64,000 bases of DNA from JBLMYQ01 sp050260055 (GTDB lineage Bacteria > Bacillota > Clostridia > Acetivibrionales > UBA4821), in assembly GCA_050260055.1 (NCBI GenBank), contig JBLNBO010000027.1, positions 103,724 through 167,723 of the forward strand. Direction: 5' to 3'. This document shows positions 44,910 through 54,190 of this stretch, one piece after another. The notes beneath the pieces were generated by a model. That model did no database searches. It was given only the letters and a program-made list of their open reading frames with translations, and was not told where the DNA came from. Position 1 is the first letter of the stretch. Each line of letters starts with the position of its first letter. Made by a program: the position numbers and the translations under genes.

Positions 44910-45545
44910 CTATTCGCTTATCATAACCGTTTCCATCTTCTTTCCGATCATAATGAAAAGTGAATACTTTATAACTAAGCCTCCGATATCTTTAGTATCT
45001 TCATAAAAAACATATATATCAATATTTTTAAAGCCAACTTCTTCTAGAACTTTGGACATTTCACCAGTGTTAAAACCGTTATGGCCATCAAAATCTTTTT
45101 CTAATTTATGAAAACTTCCATCATCTTCAACCAAATCAACAACACATAAATAACCATCATTATTTAGTAATCCATATAAAATTTCTATACTTTTCTTTAC
45201 ATCTTTAATATGGTGCAAAGCCATGGAAGTATAGATAACATCGTATTTACCTAGCAATTCAAATTCATTATTTATATCCAAATTAAATGCTTGCATGTTC
45301 TGAATCTTTGAATCATGAATTTTGGTATTTAATTTATCAATCATCCCTTTTGAAGTATCAACAAGAGTTATCTGGTCAAACTTATCACACAAGTTAAAAC
45401 TAATCAGTCCAGTTCCACAGCCAAAGTCCAATGCACAGTGTACTTTTTCTGCTTTAATTGACTTAAAAATCTCATTTGCAATTATTCGAGCACGGCTTAT
45501 TCTTTTCTCTGTATCCCAGCCTTCCGCAACATCATTAAAATTCAT
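44910..45545 (-). CDS. Class I SAM-dependent methyltransferase
   Basis: 211 aa from ATG 45545 (MNFNDVAEGWDTEKRI), eight bases after GAGG. Motif I HCALDFGCGTGLISFNL, ITLVDTSKGMI and motif IV DVIYTSMALHHIKDV are intact. It is in the same general group as 33400-34065. Downstream by 23 bases lies the ICMT-like gene. Confidence 0.8.
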   Translation of the reverse strand: MNFNDVAEGWDTEKRISRARIIANEIFKSIKAEKVHCALDFGCGTGLISFNLCDKFDQITLVDTSKGMIDKLNTKIHDSKIQNMQAFNLDINNEFELLGKYDVIYTSMALHHIKDVKKSIEILYGLLNNDGYLCVVDLVEDDGSFHKLEKDFDGHNGFNTGEMSKVLEEVGFKNIDIYVFYEDTKDIGGLVIKYSLFIMIGKKMETVMISE

Positions 45546-45606
45546 TTTGTTCACCTCGCCAATAGTATATCTTCAAAATGTATTTCTATTATATCCACCC
45601 AAATTT

Positions 45607-46419
45607 CTATTTCTTTTTTCCAATGCCCATTAAATGAGCAGTGATTCCCGTTATCGATGAATCATTTTCAATGATTTCTAATGTTTCAAGTAAGCTGTTT
45701 TTATATTTTTCGTCTTTCCATTTTTCATCGAAATTAGGTAGCGCACATCCAAATCCTTCTATTGGTAAAACTCTATCCAATTCAAATCCGGCATTTTTTA
45801 TTTCTTCTTTCAACTCTTCTGGATGATGTAAATAAGCAGTTGTAAAATAGTTAAAACTGCTAGTATTATTCCTATGTTGACCATTATTCAAGTCGTTTCT
45901 CACCATTTTTTCGAAGGTACTATCTTTAATTATATCTTTGAAGTATCCATCGATCATAGTAGCATATCTCGAAATTGCTGCACATAATAAAACGCCCCCT
46001 TGCTTTAGCACTCTTTTGGCTTCAAGTAAGGACTTTATCCTATCCTCCTTATTGACTAGATGGTACAAAGGTCCGAATAACAATGCTATATCAAACGAGC
46101 CATCCTTATAATCCAACTTTGTTGCGTCTCCAAGTTTAATAGAATCTAAACTTATGCCTGTTTCTTTTGAATGCTCTATTGCAATTTCAATGTTTTTTGG
46201 AGCTAAATCAATTAAATGAACATTGTGTCCTTGTTCAGCAAGCCAAAATGAATAAAATCCCGTTCCTCCTCCAATATCAACAATGTTCATGTTCTGTTTA
46301 TTAAGGTATCTTTTGATAATTTCCATTGACCTTACTCTTTCAAGTTGAAAATAGTCAACGAATAACCTATCTTTTTCGAATCCACGATTATAATATTCAA
46401 CTATTTCACTATTTCCCAT
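45607..46419 (-). CDS. Class I SAM-dependent methyltransferase
   Basis: 270 aa; GGAGG precedes ATG. Motif I IVDIGGGTGFYSFWLAE (about 45-60), VHLIDLAP, then DIALLFGPLYHL. The 'GPLYHL' form is typical of a UbiE/Coq5-like group with unknown small-molecule substrates. It precedes the 44910-45545 methyltransferase by about 60 bases. Confidence 0.8.
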   Translation of the reverse strand: MGNSEIVEYYNRGFEKDRLFVDYFQLERVRSMEIIKRYLNKQNMNIVDIGGGTGFYSFWLAEQGHNVHLIDLAPKNIEIAIEHSKETGISLDSIKLGDATKLDYKDGSFDIALLFGPLYHLVNKEDRIKSLLEAKRVLKQGGVLLCAAISRYATMIDGYFKDIIKDSTFEKMVRNDLNNGQHRNNTSSFNYFTTAYLHHPEELKEEIKNAGFELDRVLPIEGFGCALPNFDEKWKDEKYKNSLLETLEIIENDSSITGITAHLMGIGKKK

Positions 46420-46437
46420 ATTAAAACCTCCAATCGG

Positions 46438-46932
46438 TTAAATAAATCTGAATGATATTTTTATTTCTTCTATTTCTGTTTCTACTTGTTTAAATATTAC
46501 CCCAGCTTTTTCAAACATTTTCTTGGATGCCTTAACGCTGTCGGTGTCAGCATATTTATCACTTAAGTATACCACTTCTTTTATCCCGGATTGGATGATA
46601 GCTTTTGTACATTCATTACATGGGAATAGAGCAGTATATATTTTACTATTTTCTAAGGAAATACCTCTGTTATTTAGAATTGCATTAAGTTCTGCATGGA
46701 CCACATATGGATATTTAGTGTATAGAGTTTCGCCCTCCCTCTCCCATGGGAAATCATCATCTGAACAGCCAAAGGGAAACCCATTATAACCAACACTCAG
46801 AATCCTATTAGTTTTACTGTCGACAATACAAGCTCCGACTTGTGTCGAAGGGTCTTTACTCCTTTTTGCTGATAATAGAGCTATCCCCATAAAGTATTCA
46901 TCCCATTGTATATAATCAGTTCTTTTGCTCAT
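46438..46932 (-). CDS. dCMP/cytidine deaminase-family protein
   Basis: 164 aa. The zinc site VVHAELNAIL (His-Ala-Glu) with PCNECTKAI (two Cys) and DPSTQVGACIVD and VGYNGFPFGCSDDDFPWE are the signatures of deoxycytidylate deaminase. It would convert dCMP to dUMP for thymidylate synthesis. It lies 18 bases downstream of the 45607 methyltransferase. A ComEB-like competence-locus function is not indicated here. Confidence 0.85.
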   Translation of the reverse strand: MSKRTDYIQWDEYFMGIALLSAKRSKDPSTQVGACIVDSKTNRILSVGYNGFPFGCSDDDFPWEREGETLYTKYPYVVHAELNAILNNRGISLENSKIYTALFPCNECTKAIIQSGIKEVVYLSDKYADTDSVKASKKMFEKAGVIFKQVETEIEEIKISFRFI

Positions 46933-46966
46933 GGTAAATGTATCTCCTTTTTAAAATTTATCATTT

Positions 46967-48016
46967 TTATGTGCCGTATTTTATAATATTTGAAAATCGT
47001 TTGTCTTCAATATATTTTACTTTTTGAGGATTTCCTTCTGCTCTAAATATTTTACCATTTGAAATATCAAACACTGATGACCAAATAGTTTCAAAATTTA
47101 ATTTTTTATCATATTGACACATAAACCCTTGTTTCCCGCTTAATATATTTTTAGCATGTTCAACGCCATCACTGTAATAAACATTCTTTAATGCATTGAA
47201 TGCGGTTTGATATCTTTCTTCAGAGAAATAAACATTCCGATTACTTGCATCGTGCTTCCACATTTCTTTTGATGTAAAATGATTTACCGTAATAATAAAT
47301 TCATTATCACTATTATCTTTTTCGGGATACCTTATATCCATTTTAAAAGGGTTACATTCTACGACTACCATTTTTCCGCTTCTATCAGTTAAAAGTATGT
47401 TGCAGCTAGAAGCAATTGGTAATTCGTTCAAGGCTTTAATTCCCTCATTAACATTTTTGCAATTTTCAAGAATATAACGAACTAAAAATACCGAATTTAA
47501 ACCTGGCTTTATTTCTTCTATTTTGGGCAAAACAAAAGTCATAGCCGCAACCAATCCATATTGGTTTATTCCTTCTTCTCCATTGATAAATGATGAGGTA
47601 TTTAGAATAAAACTAATTTTGTTTTCTGGTTCATAATAAACACTTTTGCTTATGTCTTTTAAAAATGGCGGCAAATCGTTATCTCTAGCATAATAGACTT
47701 GATTATTATGTATAAAACTAAATGCAGTACAACCTCTTATTTCTACACAATCGCCATCGTCTATATCTAGGCAGCATCCCATACACATCATCCAAGAAGT
47801 AAATAATTCATTATCATATCCTATTACATCAGTAATACCTTTAATTTCCTCTGATGCTTCCGGAAAAAACTTTCTTAACAACATTCCACTTTCTTTGCCA
47901 AATTTAGTTTGAAACGAATCAAGTTTAATTGGAAATTGAGCATTACATTTTTTAAATATATCCCCCATTTTCTGCCCCATTGCATAATGGTTACCCCTAA
48001 ATCGTGGATGATACAT
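46967..48016 (-). CDS. C45-family (acyl-CoA:6-APA acyltransferase-like) Ntn hydrolase
   Basis: 349 aa. FRGNHYAMGQKMGDIFKK at the start and RGCTAFSFIHNNQVYYARDNDLPP-type motif (residues about 96-115, shown as its ends) contain the Gly-Cys junction at which C45 precursors cleave themselves to free the N-terminal nucleophile Cys. NGEEGINQYGL follows. These enzymes hydrolyse or transfer amide-linked acyl groups (linear amides, lactams). Substrate is unknown. AAGGAGG is well placed. It lies 30 bases upstream of the dCMP deaminase gene. Confidence 0.8.
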   Translation of the reverse strand: MYHPRFRGNHYAMGQKMGDIFKKCNAQFPIKLDSFQTKFGKESGMLLRKFFPEASEEIKGITDVIGYDNELFTSWMMCMGCCLDIDDGDCVEIRGCTAFSFIHNNQVYYARDNDLPPFLKDISKSVYYEPENKISFILNTSSFINGEEGINQYGLVAAMTFVLPKIEEIKPGLNSVFLVRYILENCKNVNEGIKALNELPIASSCNILLTDRSGKMVVVECNPFKMDIRYPEKDNSDNEFIITVNHFTSKEMWKHDASNRNVYFSEERYQTAFNALKNVYYSDGVEHAKNILSGKQGFMCQYDKKLNFETIWSSVFDISNGKIFRAEGNPQKVKYIEDKRFSNIIKYGT

Positions 48017-48088
48017 ATTTGCCTCCTTAATATATTCATGGCACTTCGCCGTATAAAGTACATTATTAGAAGATGTTGTCCGTGAAAC

Positions 48089-48631
48089 TTAATTAAGGCT
48101 AGCAATTATCAATTTCGATATATCGTACAATTCTTCTTTAGCTGTTTCATCTTTAATTAAATCGCCAATTCTTCTTGTTTGAAATGTTTTTTCATCTATC
48201 ACTTCCATACTAGTAATATCGCAATATGACTTAATAGCTTTAGCTGCTGATAATCTTGACTTTTCATCCGCTTGTCCTACAACAATTATTACTACTTTCT
48301 TTCCTTTTAGGTTATTAACTATCAAATTGCTTCTGTCCAAAAAATTCTTTAACAAACCAGGTATATTGTCAAAATAAGATGGAGTTGCAAACACAATGAC
48401 ATCTGCTCTTACCATTTTATCAAATATCAATCTTGTATCGTCTTTTAATGGACAATCTCTATAATCTTCACAAGACAAACATCCTTTACACATTTTTATA
48501 TCTGTACAGCTTAGTAGTATATTTTCAAATTCTACTCCGATTTTCAGGAGCTCAGTCGATAGTAAATTTAAAACCATTTCAGAATTACCATTTTGACGTG
48601 GACTTCCACAAATACCTATAATTTTAGACAT
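48089..48631 (-). CDS. Flavodoxin-like NAD(P)H-dependent FMN reductase
   Basis: 180 aa. GICGSPRQNGNSEMVLNL binds FMN phosphate; FATPSYFDNIPGLLKNFLDR matches the flavodoxin-2/iron-sulfur flavoprotein group. CKGCLSCEDYRDCPL (about 48-63) resembles the compact Cys motif of archaeal/clostridial iron-sulfur flavoproteins and may hold a 4Fe-4S cluster. Gene order 48089 then 46967 suggests co-transcription. Confidence 0.8.
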   Translation of the reverse strand: MSKIIGICGSPRQNGNSEMVLNLLSTELLKIGVEFENILLSCTDIKMCKGCLSCEDYRDCPLKDDTRLIFDKMVRADVIVFATPSYFDNIPGLLKNFLDRSNLIVNNLKGKKVVIIVVGQADEKSRLSAAKAIKSYCDITSMEVIDEKTFQTRRIGDLIKDETAKEELYDISKLIIASLN

Positions 48632-48948
48632 CTTGCTTCCCTCCCAGTATACAGAATCTAAATTATTTCCTTAATTAATCCATATATTTATTGAAACGAT
48701 TTTTAACAATAAGGATAATGTTTGCTAGTGAATTGATTTTCCCTTAGCTCCCTAAAATAAGTATACAAATGAATATAATGTATATCAAGAAATAATTCCA
48801 TTTGTCACCAATATTTACCTATATATTCTTTTGAGCAAAACACAGAAACATAAAAAACAGTTGTAATAGCCAATCAGATAATATATGATATGCTAGATAA
48901 CGATAGACTATTTTTAAACCTCAAACTTAATTAAGAGGAGGAATAATC
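48632..48948. other. Divergent intergenic region
   Basis: This 317-base AT-rich gap separates divergent genes. It holds a promoter for the plus-strand gene (48861-48889) and an RBS at its end. I see no ORF, repeat or RNA structure in the rest. Confidence 0.6.
48861..48889 (+). promoter_or_regulatory. SigA-type promoter for the 48949 gene
   Basis: TTGTAA (48861-48866), a 17-base spacer and TATGAT (48884-48889) fit the vegetative consensus. The start codon is 60 bases downstream. Confidence 0.55.
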
Positions 48949-49617
48949 ATGAGCAAAGAGACTCTCGGTGAATCTTCTATTCCAGAGAAGTTGTGTGCAC
49001 CATTAGACGGCATGACGATTGAGTTAATAAAGGAAATCGATAAAATTGTAATTACTGATCTGACAAATCATGGGCACTCGATGACTTTTACTTTCTTGAC
49101 AAAAAAGAAACAAGAACCAAAAAGTGATTTTGATTTGGATTATTTCAGTTGGCTAAACTCGCAGGAACTGCACCGGAATGAACTAGGAGAAGATTCTTAT
49201 GACGCATTAGTATCGGTTCTTTCCTATATTAAGTTCATTTCATCACAGCTAGACAACAATTACCCAAAAATTTTTTGGATGTCTGAAGAATTCGGTGTAA
49301 ATATCAGTCTTGAGAAATATGCAAATGTACTAATATCCAAAATTAATGACATTATTATGTTGAAGCTCTCCGAAAGAAAAAGACCTTGGCCGGGTGATAT
49401 TTGTGAAGCAATCGGTAAAGATATCTGTAAAATGTATGATGAAGAAACTTTGTGGTTATATCACATAGTAGACGGATTTCAGTTGGAAGCTGGCTTGAGG
49501 ATTGTTCCAGGCCACCCTGATCAATACGAAGAACGAGAAAAAACGCCAGACATCATAAGTCAACAAACTCCCAAAATTCTAAAGATGTACAACACATATT
49601 TAGAAGCCCAGAAGTAA
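48949..49617 (+). CDS. Hypothetical protein, 222 aa
   Basis: ATG with AGAGGAGG upstream, a promoter in front and a strong terminator behind, so a single-gene unit. A soluble, mostly helical protein: MSFTFLTKKK-like beta patch near 50, then LDYFSWLNSQELHRNELG and a C-terminal part with DICEAIGKDICKMYDEETL and VDGFQLEAGLRIVPGHPDQ. It has no motif I recognise. It is one of the few plus-strand genes in the region. Confidence 0.55.
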   Translation: MSKETLGESSIPEKLCAPLDGMTIELIKEIDKIVITDLTNHGHSMTFTFLTKKKQEPKSDFDLDYFSWLNSQELHRNELGEDSYDALVSVLSYIKFISSQLDNNYPKIFWMSEEFGVNISLEKYANVLISKINDIIMLKLSERKRPWPGDICEAIGKDICKMYDEETLWLYHIVDGFQLEAGLRIVPGHPDQYEEREKTPDIISQQTPKILKMYNTYLEAQK

Positions 49618-49660
49618 TAAGAAATACAATCTGAGGCTAGACATTCACTTAATAATAAGT

Positions 49661-49700
49661 AAAATCTCAGTATTCCAATAGAATACTGAGATTTTTTATA
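49661..49700 (+). terminator. Strong terminator after the 48949 gene
   Basis: A 15-bp perfect stem (49661-49675 with 49681-49695) has a 5-base loop and runs into T residues. It may also serve the convergent ProX-like gene. Confidence 0.9.
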
Positions 49701-49723
49701 ATAACTGAATTATTATACATAAT

Positions 49724-50212
49724 TTAAAGTGTAATCATGTGAATCGTATTACTATTTTGTTTAATATACTTTACTAAATCATCATAAGAGATTATAACCG
49801 TTGCAGTGTTTTCATTAGGGTGAAATCCAAGTTTGTTTTTTCCTTTTAAATCATTATCTATTACTACTTCTACTATATGGTCTAAATCATTAATAACAGC
49901 TAACGGAGTTACTTCTCCCTTATTAAGGTTCAAATATTTATATAACCTTTCTTCTGATGCAAAACCCAACCTTGTGCAGGCCAGTTTTTCCTGAATAGTT
50001 CTTAAATCAACATTTTTATCTTTATCAAGAACTATAAGGAAATGTCTCTCACCTTTTGCATCTCTCAAGAATAGATTTTTACAAACCTCTCCATATTGCA
50101 TCATGTTTAAGTTAGTTATATCCTCAACCGTAAAAGCAGCAGGATGTTCAATAGTTTGATATTTAATATTTAAATTATTTAACCTTTCAAAAACTTTTTC
50201 TTTTCGATTCAT
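49724..50212 (-). CDS. YbaK/ProX-type aminoacyl-tRNA editing protein
   Basis: 162 aa. The single-domain YbaK fold is clear: HPAAFTVEDI at about 23, NLFLRDAKGERHFLIVLDKD and GEVTPLAVINDLDHIVEVVIDND. It is the ProXp-ala/ProX branch ('prolyl-tRNA synthetase associated domain'), which hydrolyses mischarged Ala-tRNA(Pro) or related tRNA in trans. It is single and has a good RBS. Confidence 0.9.
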   Translation of the reverse strand: MNRKEKVFERLNNLNIKYQTIEHPAAFTVEDITNLNMMQYGEVCKNLFLRDAKGERHFLIVLDKDKNVDLRTIQEKLACTRLGFASEERLYKYLNLNKGEVTPLAVINDLDHIVEVVIDNDLKGKNKLGFHPNENTATVIISYDDLVKYIKQNSNTIHMITL

Positions 50213-50274
50213 AAGTCCTTCTCCTTTTTTTATAATACAATGCCTCCGCGAATCTATAACATAGTTTTAAAGAA

Positions 50275-50796
50275 TTAATCCTTTTTTACTTTATAACATA
50301 GTTGAACTATTTTTGAAGGCAACTCTTTAATATTTACCAGTTCTAATTCAGTCTCCCAATCGTTATCAGCAAATATTTTTATACCTTTTCCTAATACAAA
50401 AGGTTCAATATTCACAATAATCTCATCCACTAAATTTCGTCTCATAAATTCCGAATTTAAACTACTGCCACCAGTTAATATGACTTCATTTAAACCTTTT
50501 TGCTTACAGATATCCAATGCATTTTCCGGAGATGTAGCAAGTAAATAGCTAGAACCAATCTCATAGCTTTTATTTCTTGATACTACAATTCTAATTGCAT
50601 CAACATCATCATATGTATATCCTTCAGTCCAGCTTTGTACAGCCTCATATGTCTTTCTTCCAACAATAAATGCGCCACATTTTGGGGCTAACTTACAAAA
50701 TGTATTCCAATTCTCATGAGAAAGGAAGTCTTCATTCCCATCTTCAGTTGCAATATAACCATTAATAGACATAGCCATATATAAGATTACTTTCAT
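50275..50796 (-). CDS. RibD/dihydrofolate-reductase-fold oxidoreductase
   Basis: 173 aa from ATG 50796 (MKVILYMAMSINGYIA), with GGGAGG upstream. MAMSINGYIATEDGNEDFL, FIVGRKTYEAV, VILTGGSSLNSEFMRRN and ELELVNIKELPS match the 'dihydrofolate reductase family protein' (RibD C-terminal domain) group. These are NADPH-linked reductases of unassigned substrate, distinct from folate DHFR. Confidence 0.85.
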   Translation of the reverse strand: MKVILYMAMSINGYIATEDGNEDFLSHENWNTFCKLAPKCGAFIVGRKTYEAVQSWTEGYTYDDVDAIRIVVSRNKSYEIGSSYLLATSPENALDICKQKGLNEVILTGGSSLNSEFMRRNLVDEIIVNIEPFVLGKGIKIFADNDWETELELVNIKELPSKIVQLCYKVKKD

Positions 50797-50835
50797 GACG
50801 TATCTGCCTCCCATTAAATATTTATACTAATGAGC

Positions 50836-51327
50836 TCATTTTAAATTATCAAGCATGCCAAACTTTTTTAAGCAAGTAATGTATTCTGCAACCAAATAAA
50901 AGTTGTTTAAATCATCCTCATCTAAACCTCTGAAAGCAAATAACTCATCCCATAACATACTGTTTCCTTCAACCATGAAATAAGCTGTTTCAAGTTCTAC
51001 TCCAATAATAATTTTACATCCCTTGAACACAACATCCTGTTTTTCATAAAGAGGCTGTCCTGCCCCTGAGTTTTCGATATAAAATACCTTTGCAACAGGT
51101 ACTTTGCCGTCAAGCAGCTTATTTGAATAGCATTCATTTTGCATCACATTATCCAAAACAACCTGTTTTAATTCTTCTTGTGGTTGCTCGGTTACTGGAT
51201 ACTTTTTCTTAAGATATTCAATTATTTCTAAAGCCGCTTTTTTATTTGGATAAAGTCGTGCTTTGTATTCATCATAGATAACTTTCCACTCTTTAATCAT
51301 TTCTGATGTTGCCTCTTGCATCAGCAT
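50836..51327 (-). CDS. Hypothetical protein, 163 aa
   Basis: ATG with AAGGAGG. Mostly helical N-terminus (EMIKEWKVIYDEYKARLYPN), then an alpha/beta C-terminus (KVFYIENSGAGQPLYEKQDVVF; LETAYFMVEGNSML). No motif is recognised. It lies 40 bases from the RibD-type gene on the same strand, possibly a two-gene unit. Confidence 0.5.
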   Translation of the reverse strand: MLMQEATSEMIKEWKVIYDEYKARLYPNKKAALEIIEYLKKKYPVTEQPQEELKQVVLDNVMQNECYSNKLLDGKVPVAKVFYIENSGAGQPLYEKQDVVFKGCKIIIGVELETAYFMVEGNSMLWDELFAFRGLDEDDLNNFYLVAEYITCLKKFGMLDNLK

Positions 51328-51396
51328 AAACTTACCTCCTTACAGCAATTATATAAAGAATGCAAAATAACTAAACTATAAATTGAAATTTAGCTA

Positions 51397-51954
51397 CTAC
51401 TTCTTACTGACTTTCTTATTAAGTTTTAGCACAATATTTCGCTTCGCTGCTATAGCCTGAAACAGGTTTACTGCAAGTGCAGCTTTTTCTTTTAGTGTAA
51501 GATTGTCCGATTTTGTTTCAATTGCAATTTGTTCCACTACAGATTTTACATCTTGTAGTTCCAAAAGATTAACAGCTATGCAGAAAAAACTCTTTCTCCG
51601 CCCATCATTGTAATTTGCCAATAAATATTTTAAAATTTCTATTTTTTCAGCAAGCTCAGCTTGGTAGGAGTCTATTCCTATTTTCATGACTTTCTCAAAG
51701 TCCTTTAACTGATTGCGATGAGTAATAAAGGAGTCAAAAGCATCTATACCATCATACTTTTTACAAGGATACTCATCACACAAATAGCAGTATTCAATTC
51801 CACTGCGTTGTTGACTGCACCTTGCAATTGCACATGATTGATTACCTGCTCCACCCCCACAACCAGGACAATAATTATCCAAGTGCATTGAACACAACCC
51901 ACAGTTCAAACCACAAAGTGAAAATAAAGGATAGCATCTTTTAAAATTTTTCAT
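51397..51954 (-). CDS. DUF3795 zinc-ribbon protein
   Basis: 185 aa. The N-terminal Cys array (SLCGLNCGLCSMHLDNYCPGC, then CAIARCSQQRSGIEYCYLC and YPCKKYD) is the DUF3795 signature and should bind zinc or an iron-sulfur cluster. The C-terminal half is helical and ends in a basic tail. DUF3795 proteins have no known biochemical role. Its ATG follows the stop of the 51964 gene by nine bases. Confidence 0.8.
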   Translation of the reverse strand: MKNFKRCYPLFSLCGLNCGLCSMHLDNYCPGCGGGAGNQSCAIARCSQQRSGIEYCYLCDEYPCKKYDGIDAFDSFITHRNQLKDFEKVMKIGIDSYQAELAEKIEILKYLLANYNDGRRKSFFCIAVNLLELQDVKSVVEQIAIETKSDNLTLKEKAALAVNLFQAIAAKRNIVLKLNKKVSKK

Positions 51955-51963
51955 GTGTATACC

Positions 51964-52686
51964 TCATTCTCTTACTATATCCTCTATAGAAAAATATTTA
52001 GCATCGCCTAATGTTTTTCCCTCAATCAACATTGCATTTTCACCATAAATATTTTCACCATAAACTGTATAAGAGCGATTTGTTGCTTCGTGTGGTTTAA
52101 CAGTGTAAAAAGATATATCATCATATGTTGTATTCCCAGAATCGTGCTGATAATCTCGAATACACTTCTTGTCAGCGTCATAAAACTTAATGTGAATATT
52201 CATTATTTGTGTTTTATCTGTAATATTTTCCATTGAATACATATAAATAATTCTATCTTCATAATCTGGATTATATTCATCTATATATAATCCTTTGTAC
52301 TCAAAAAAGTTATTTCTACAATCAATCTTGTCTTTGATTGAAAATAACTTACCTACATTATATTTACCATTTTTCGGTTTGTCTTGCGCCGGAGGGTTAG
52401 GTTTAGGTTGAGACTGATCTTGACCTTTAGTCTGAGGCTGAGCCTCAGTTTTATTTTCCGAAGAAACCTTATTATTTTCTTGATTTGTTTTAGCTTTTGT
52501 TTCTTCAATCTTTTCTTCGATTTTATTAATGGCTAAGTTCTCTTTTTTACCTGTCTCCTCTGAAGATACTACAGTTTTGGGTATGTCTGTTTTCTTTTTC
52601 AATATATAAATATATCCAAAAGTCAAGTTTACAACTACAGCCAACCCAACAATAATTATTAACCATTTTTTTTGTGTGTTTCCCAT
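51964..52686 (-). CDS. Membrane-anchored extracellular protein, unknown
   Basis: 240 aa from ATG 52686 (MGNTQKKWLIIIVGLA), nine bases after GGAGG; an upstream TTG overlaps the site. One membrane helix (about 9-28) is followed by a Lys/Glu/Gln-rich linker with Pro repeats (QSQPKPNPPAQDKPKN). A C-terminal beta-sandwich-like domain (about 130-235, YKGLYIDEYNPDYEDRIIYM, NITDKTQIMNIHIKFYD) resembles DUF5067/FxLYD extracellular modules. Co-transcribed with the DUF3795 gene. Confidence 0.55.
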   Translation of the reverse strand: MGNTQKKWLIIIVGLAVVVNLTFGYIYILKKKTDIPKTVVSSEETGKKENLAINKIEEKIEETKAKTNQENNKVSSENKTEAQPQTKGQDQSQPKPNPPAQDKPKNGKYNVGKLFSIKDKIDCRNNFFEYKGLYIDEYNPDYEDRIIYMYSMENITDKTQIMNIHIKFYDADKKCIRDYQHDSGNTTYDDISFYTVKPHEATNRSYTVYGENIYGENAMLIEGKTLGDAKYFSIEDIVRE

Positions 52687-52792
52687 ATACTTTTTCCTCC
52701 GTTTCAAAATTAATTATAGGATATATAATTGGCAATGTTAATTATAGGATATTTTAAATAGTCTCAACCTTGTTTTGCTGTAGTGCTCGTCC

Positions 52793-52828
52793 GCCCAACG
52801 ATTGGGATGCGGTGCTGGCTTCCTAACT
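52793..52828 (-). repeat. attC-like inverted repeat after the papain-like peptidase gene
   Basis: On the minus strand the stop TAG of the peptidase gene lies inside GTTAGGA; 20 bases on, CCCAATCGTTGGG is a perfect short palindrome ending in GTTGGGC, a full match to the integron R' core consensus GTTRRRY. The spacer is GC-rich against an AT-rich background. It is tentative as an attC; no integrase gene is in the window. Confidence 0.35.
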
Positions 52829-54154
52829 CATTGGCTCCCATGGATTGAATATTATAGGCTCTTGCTCTAATAATTTTAACTGTTTCTTCGTCATATACTT
52901 TTTATTTATTACACACTCTACAACATATTTATCAAAGAAATTATCATTCATAATATAATATCCTTGGTTTCCTTCTTTATAACCCGAGCTATCTTCCACT
53001 TTCCATCTCTCAATTTTATCATTTATAATATTTACTCCTACAAATAACATCATATGTTCTAATCTAATTTCCCTGTAGTCCAATAATTCTTCTTTACTCA
53101 TTTCCAAATCTATTCCCAATACTTTACCATATTGATACATTTCATAATCAAGGATTTTTAAATCTCTATTATTATTTCTTGCAATGTTACATGCAAAATA
53201 AACTGGCTTTGAATCTTTTAAAGATTTCACTACCAATGATTTAATATCTTCTAGTTCTACATTCAAAAAATAATGATTTGTATTATCAATAATATTACTG
53301 ATATATTCTCTTTCTTTGTATAAAGAATTAAACTTTTTATTATGCATGGGGACATTTGCCACCATAACATAATCACTTAGTGATGTTCCGACATATTGAT
53401 TATAAAACTCTATTGGAGTCATTTCAGAAACAATATTATACTTTCCATTTTGGTCTATATATTCATATTTAAAACTACTTGGTGGTTCTCCTAAAGTTTT
53501 ACATAATATGTCATACACTTCATTAAGCATCTTTTGTTTTTCTTGTCTTATTTTAATAATATCATCACAATTTTTTAATATTTTTCTTAATTTACTTGCA
53601 TCTTTCCTGATTTTACTAGACAAAATACTAATTAATATACCAGAATCTTCGCTGTCTTTAGTTTCTGGCATAATCTCTTTTGGAACAACGCCATATTTAT
53701 TTACTAGTCCAACGAAATATTCCCAATGACCTCCCTCATACAGGCCCCAATTTAGTAACTCTAATAAATCTCTATCTAATAAATCTCTATCTTTAAACTC
53801 TATTATCCATTCATAAAAGTTATTTGCTTTCTCTAACTTATCATAAAAAATGATATAATTCTGAGATAACTCTACGTTGTCTAATTTAATATTAAGGTTG
53901 TTAGCTACTTCTCTCTTTAGTAAATTTAACCCTGCAAATGCCCAACACCTCATTGTATTTTTTTGGTCTGTTATTTTTACTTTTGGTAATTCTATAGAAA
54001 ATACATCTCTATTTCTATTTATTGCCTCTTTATTTTTAGCTATGTTTCTTATTCCATTTGTAGAAATAATGTTCTCCATAATTTTATTATTAGGATTTTT
54101 ATTAAACGTTTCTTTAAAATGTTTAATCGTATCCATTGTAATTTCTCTATTCAT
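52823..54154 (-). CDS. Papain-like C1 peptidase (aminopeptidase C / bleomycin-hydrolase-like)
   Basis: 443 aa from ATG 54154 (MNREITMDTIKHF), with GGAGGG upstream. The oxyanion Gln and catalytic Cys lie in DQKNTMRCWAFAGLNLL (about 60-76), which matches PepC. The His is in RLEHMMLFVGVN (about 368-379). Where PepC has Asn-Ser-Trp-Gly, this protein has VEDSSG (about 393): Asp for the catalytic Asn and Ser for Trp. PepC-type enzymes are cytosolic hexamers. The loss of the Asn may lower or change activity; the insertions in the middle (60-200) also differ from classical PepC. Confidence 0.75.
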   Translation of the reverse strand: MNREITMDTIKHFKETFNKNPNNKIMENIISTNGIRNIAKNKEAINRNRDVFSIELPKVKITDQKNTMRCWAFAGLNLLKREVANNLNIKLDNVELSQNYIIFYDKLEKANNFYEWIIEFKDRDLLDRDLLELLNWGLYEGGHWEYFVGLVNKYGVVPKEIMPETKDSEDSGILISILSSKIRKDASKLRKILKNCDDIIKIRQEKQKMLNEVYDILCKTLGEPPSSFKYEYIDQNGKYNIVSEMTPIEFYNQYVGTSLSDYVMVANVPMHNKKFNSLYKEREYISNIIDNTNHYFLNVELEDIKSLVVKSLKDSKPVYFACNIARNNNRDLKILDYEMYQYGKVLGIDLEMSKEELLDYREIRLEHMMLFVGVNIINDKIERWKVEDSSGYKEGNQGYYIMNDNFFDKYVVECVINKKYMTKKQLKLLEQEPIIFNPWEPMS

Positions 54155-54190
54155 AACTAATCCCTCCATTAAGTGCTTTAATCAATTTTA

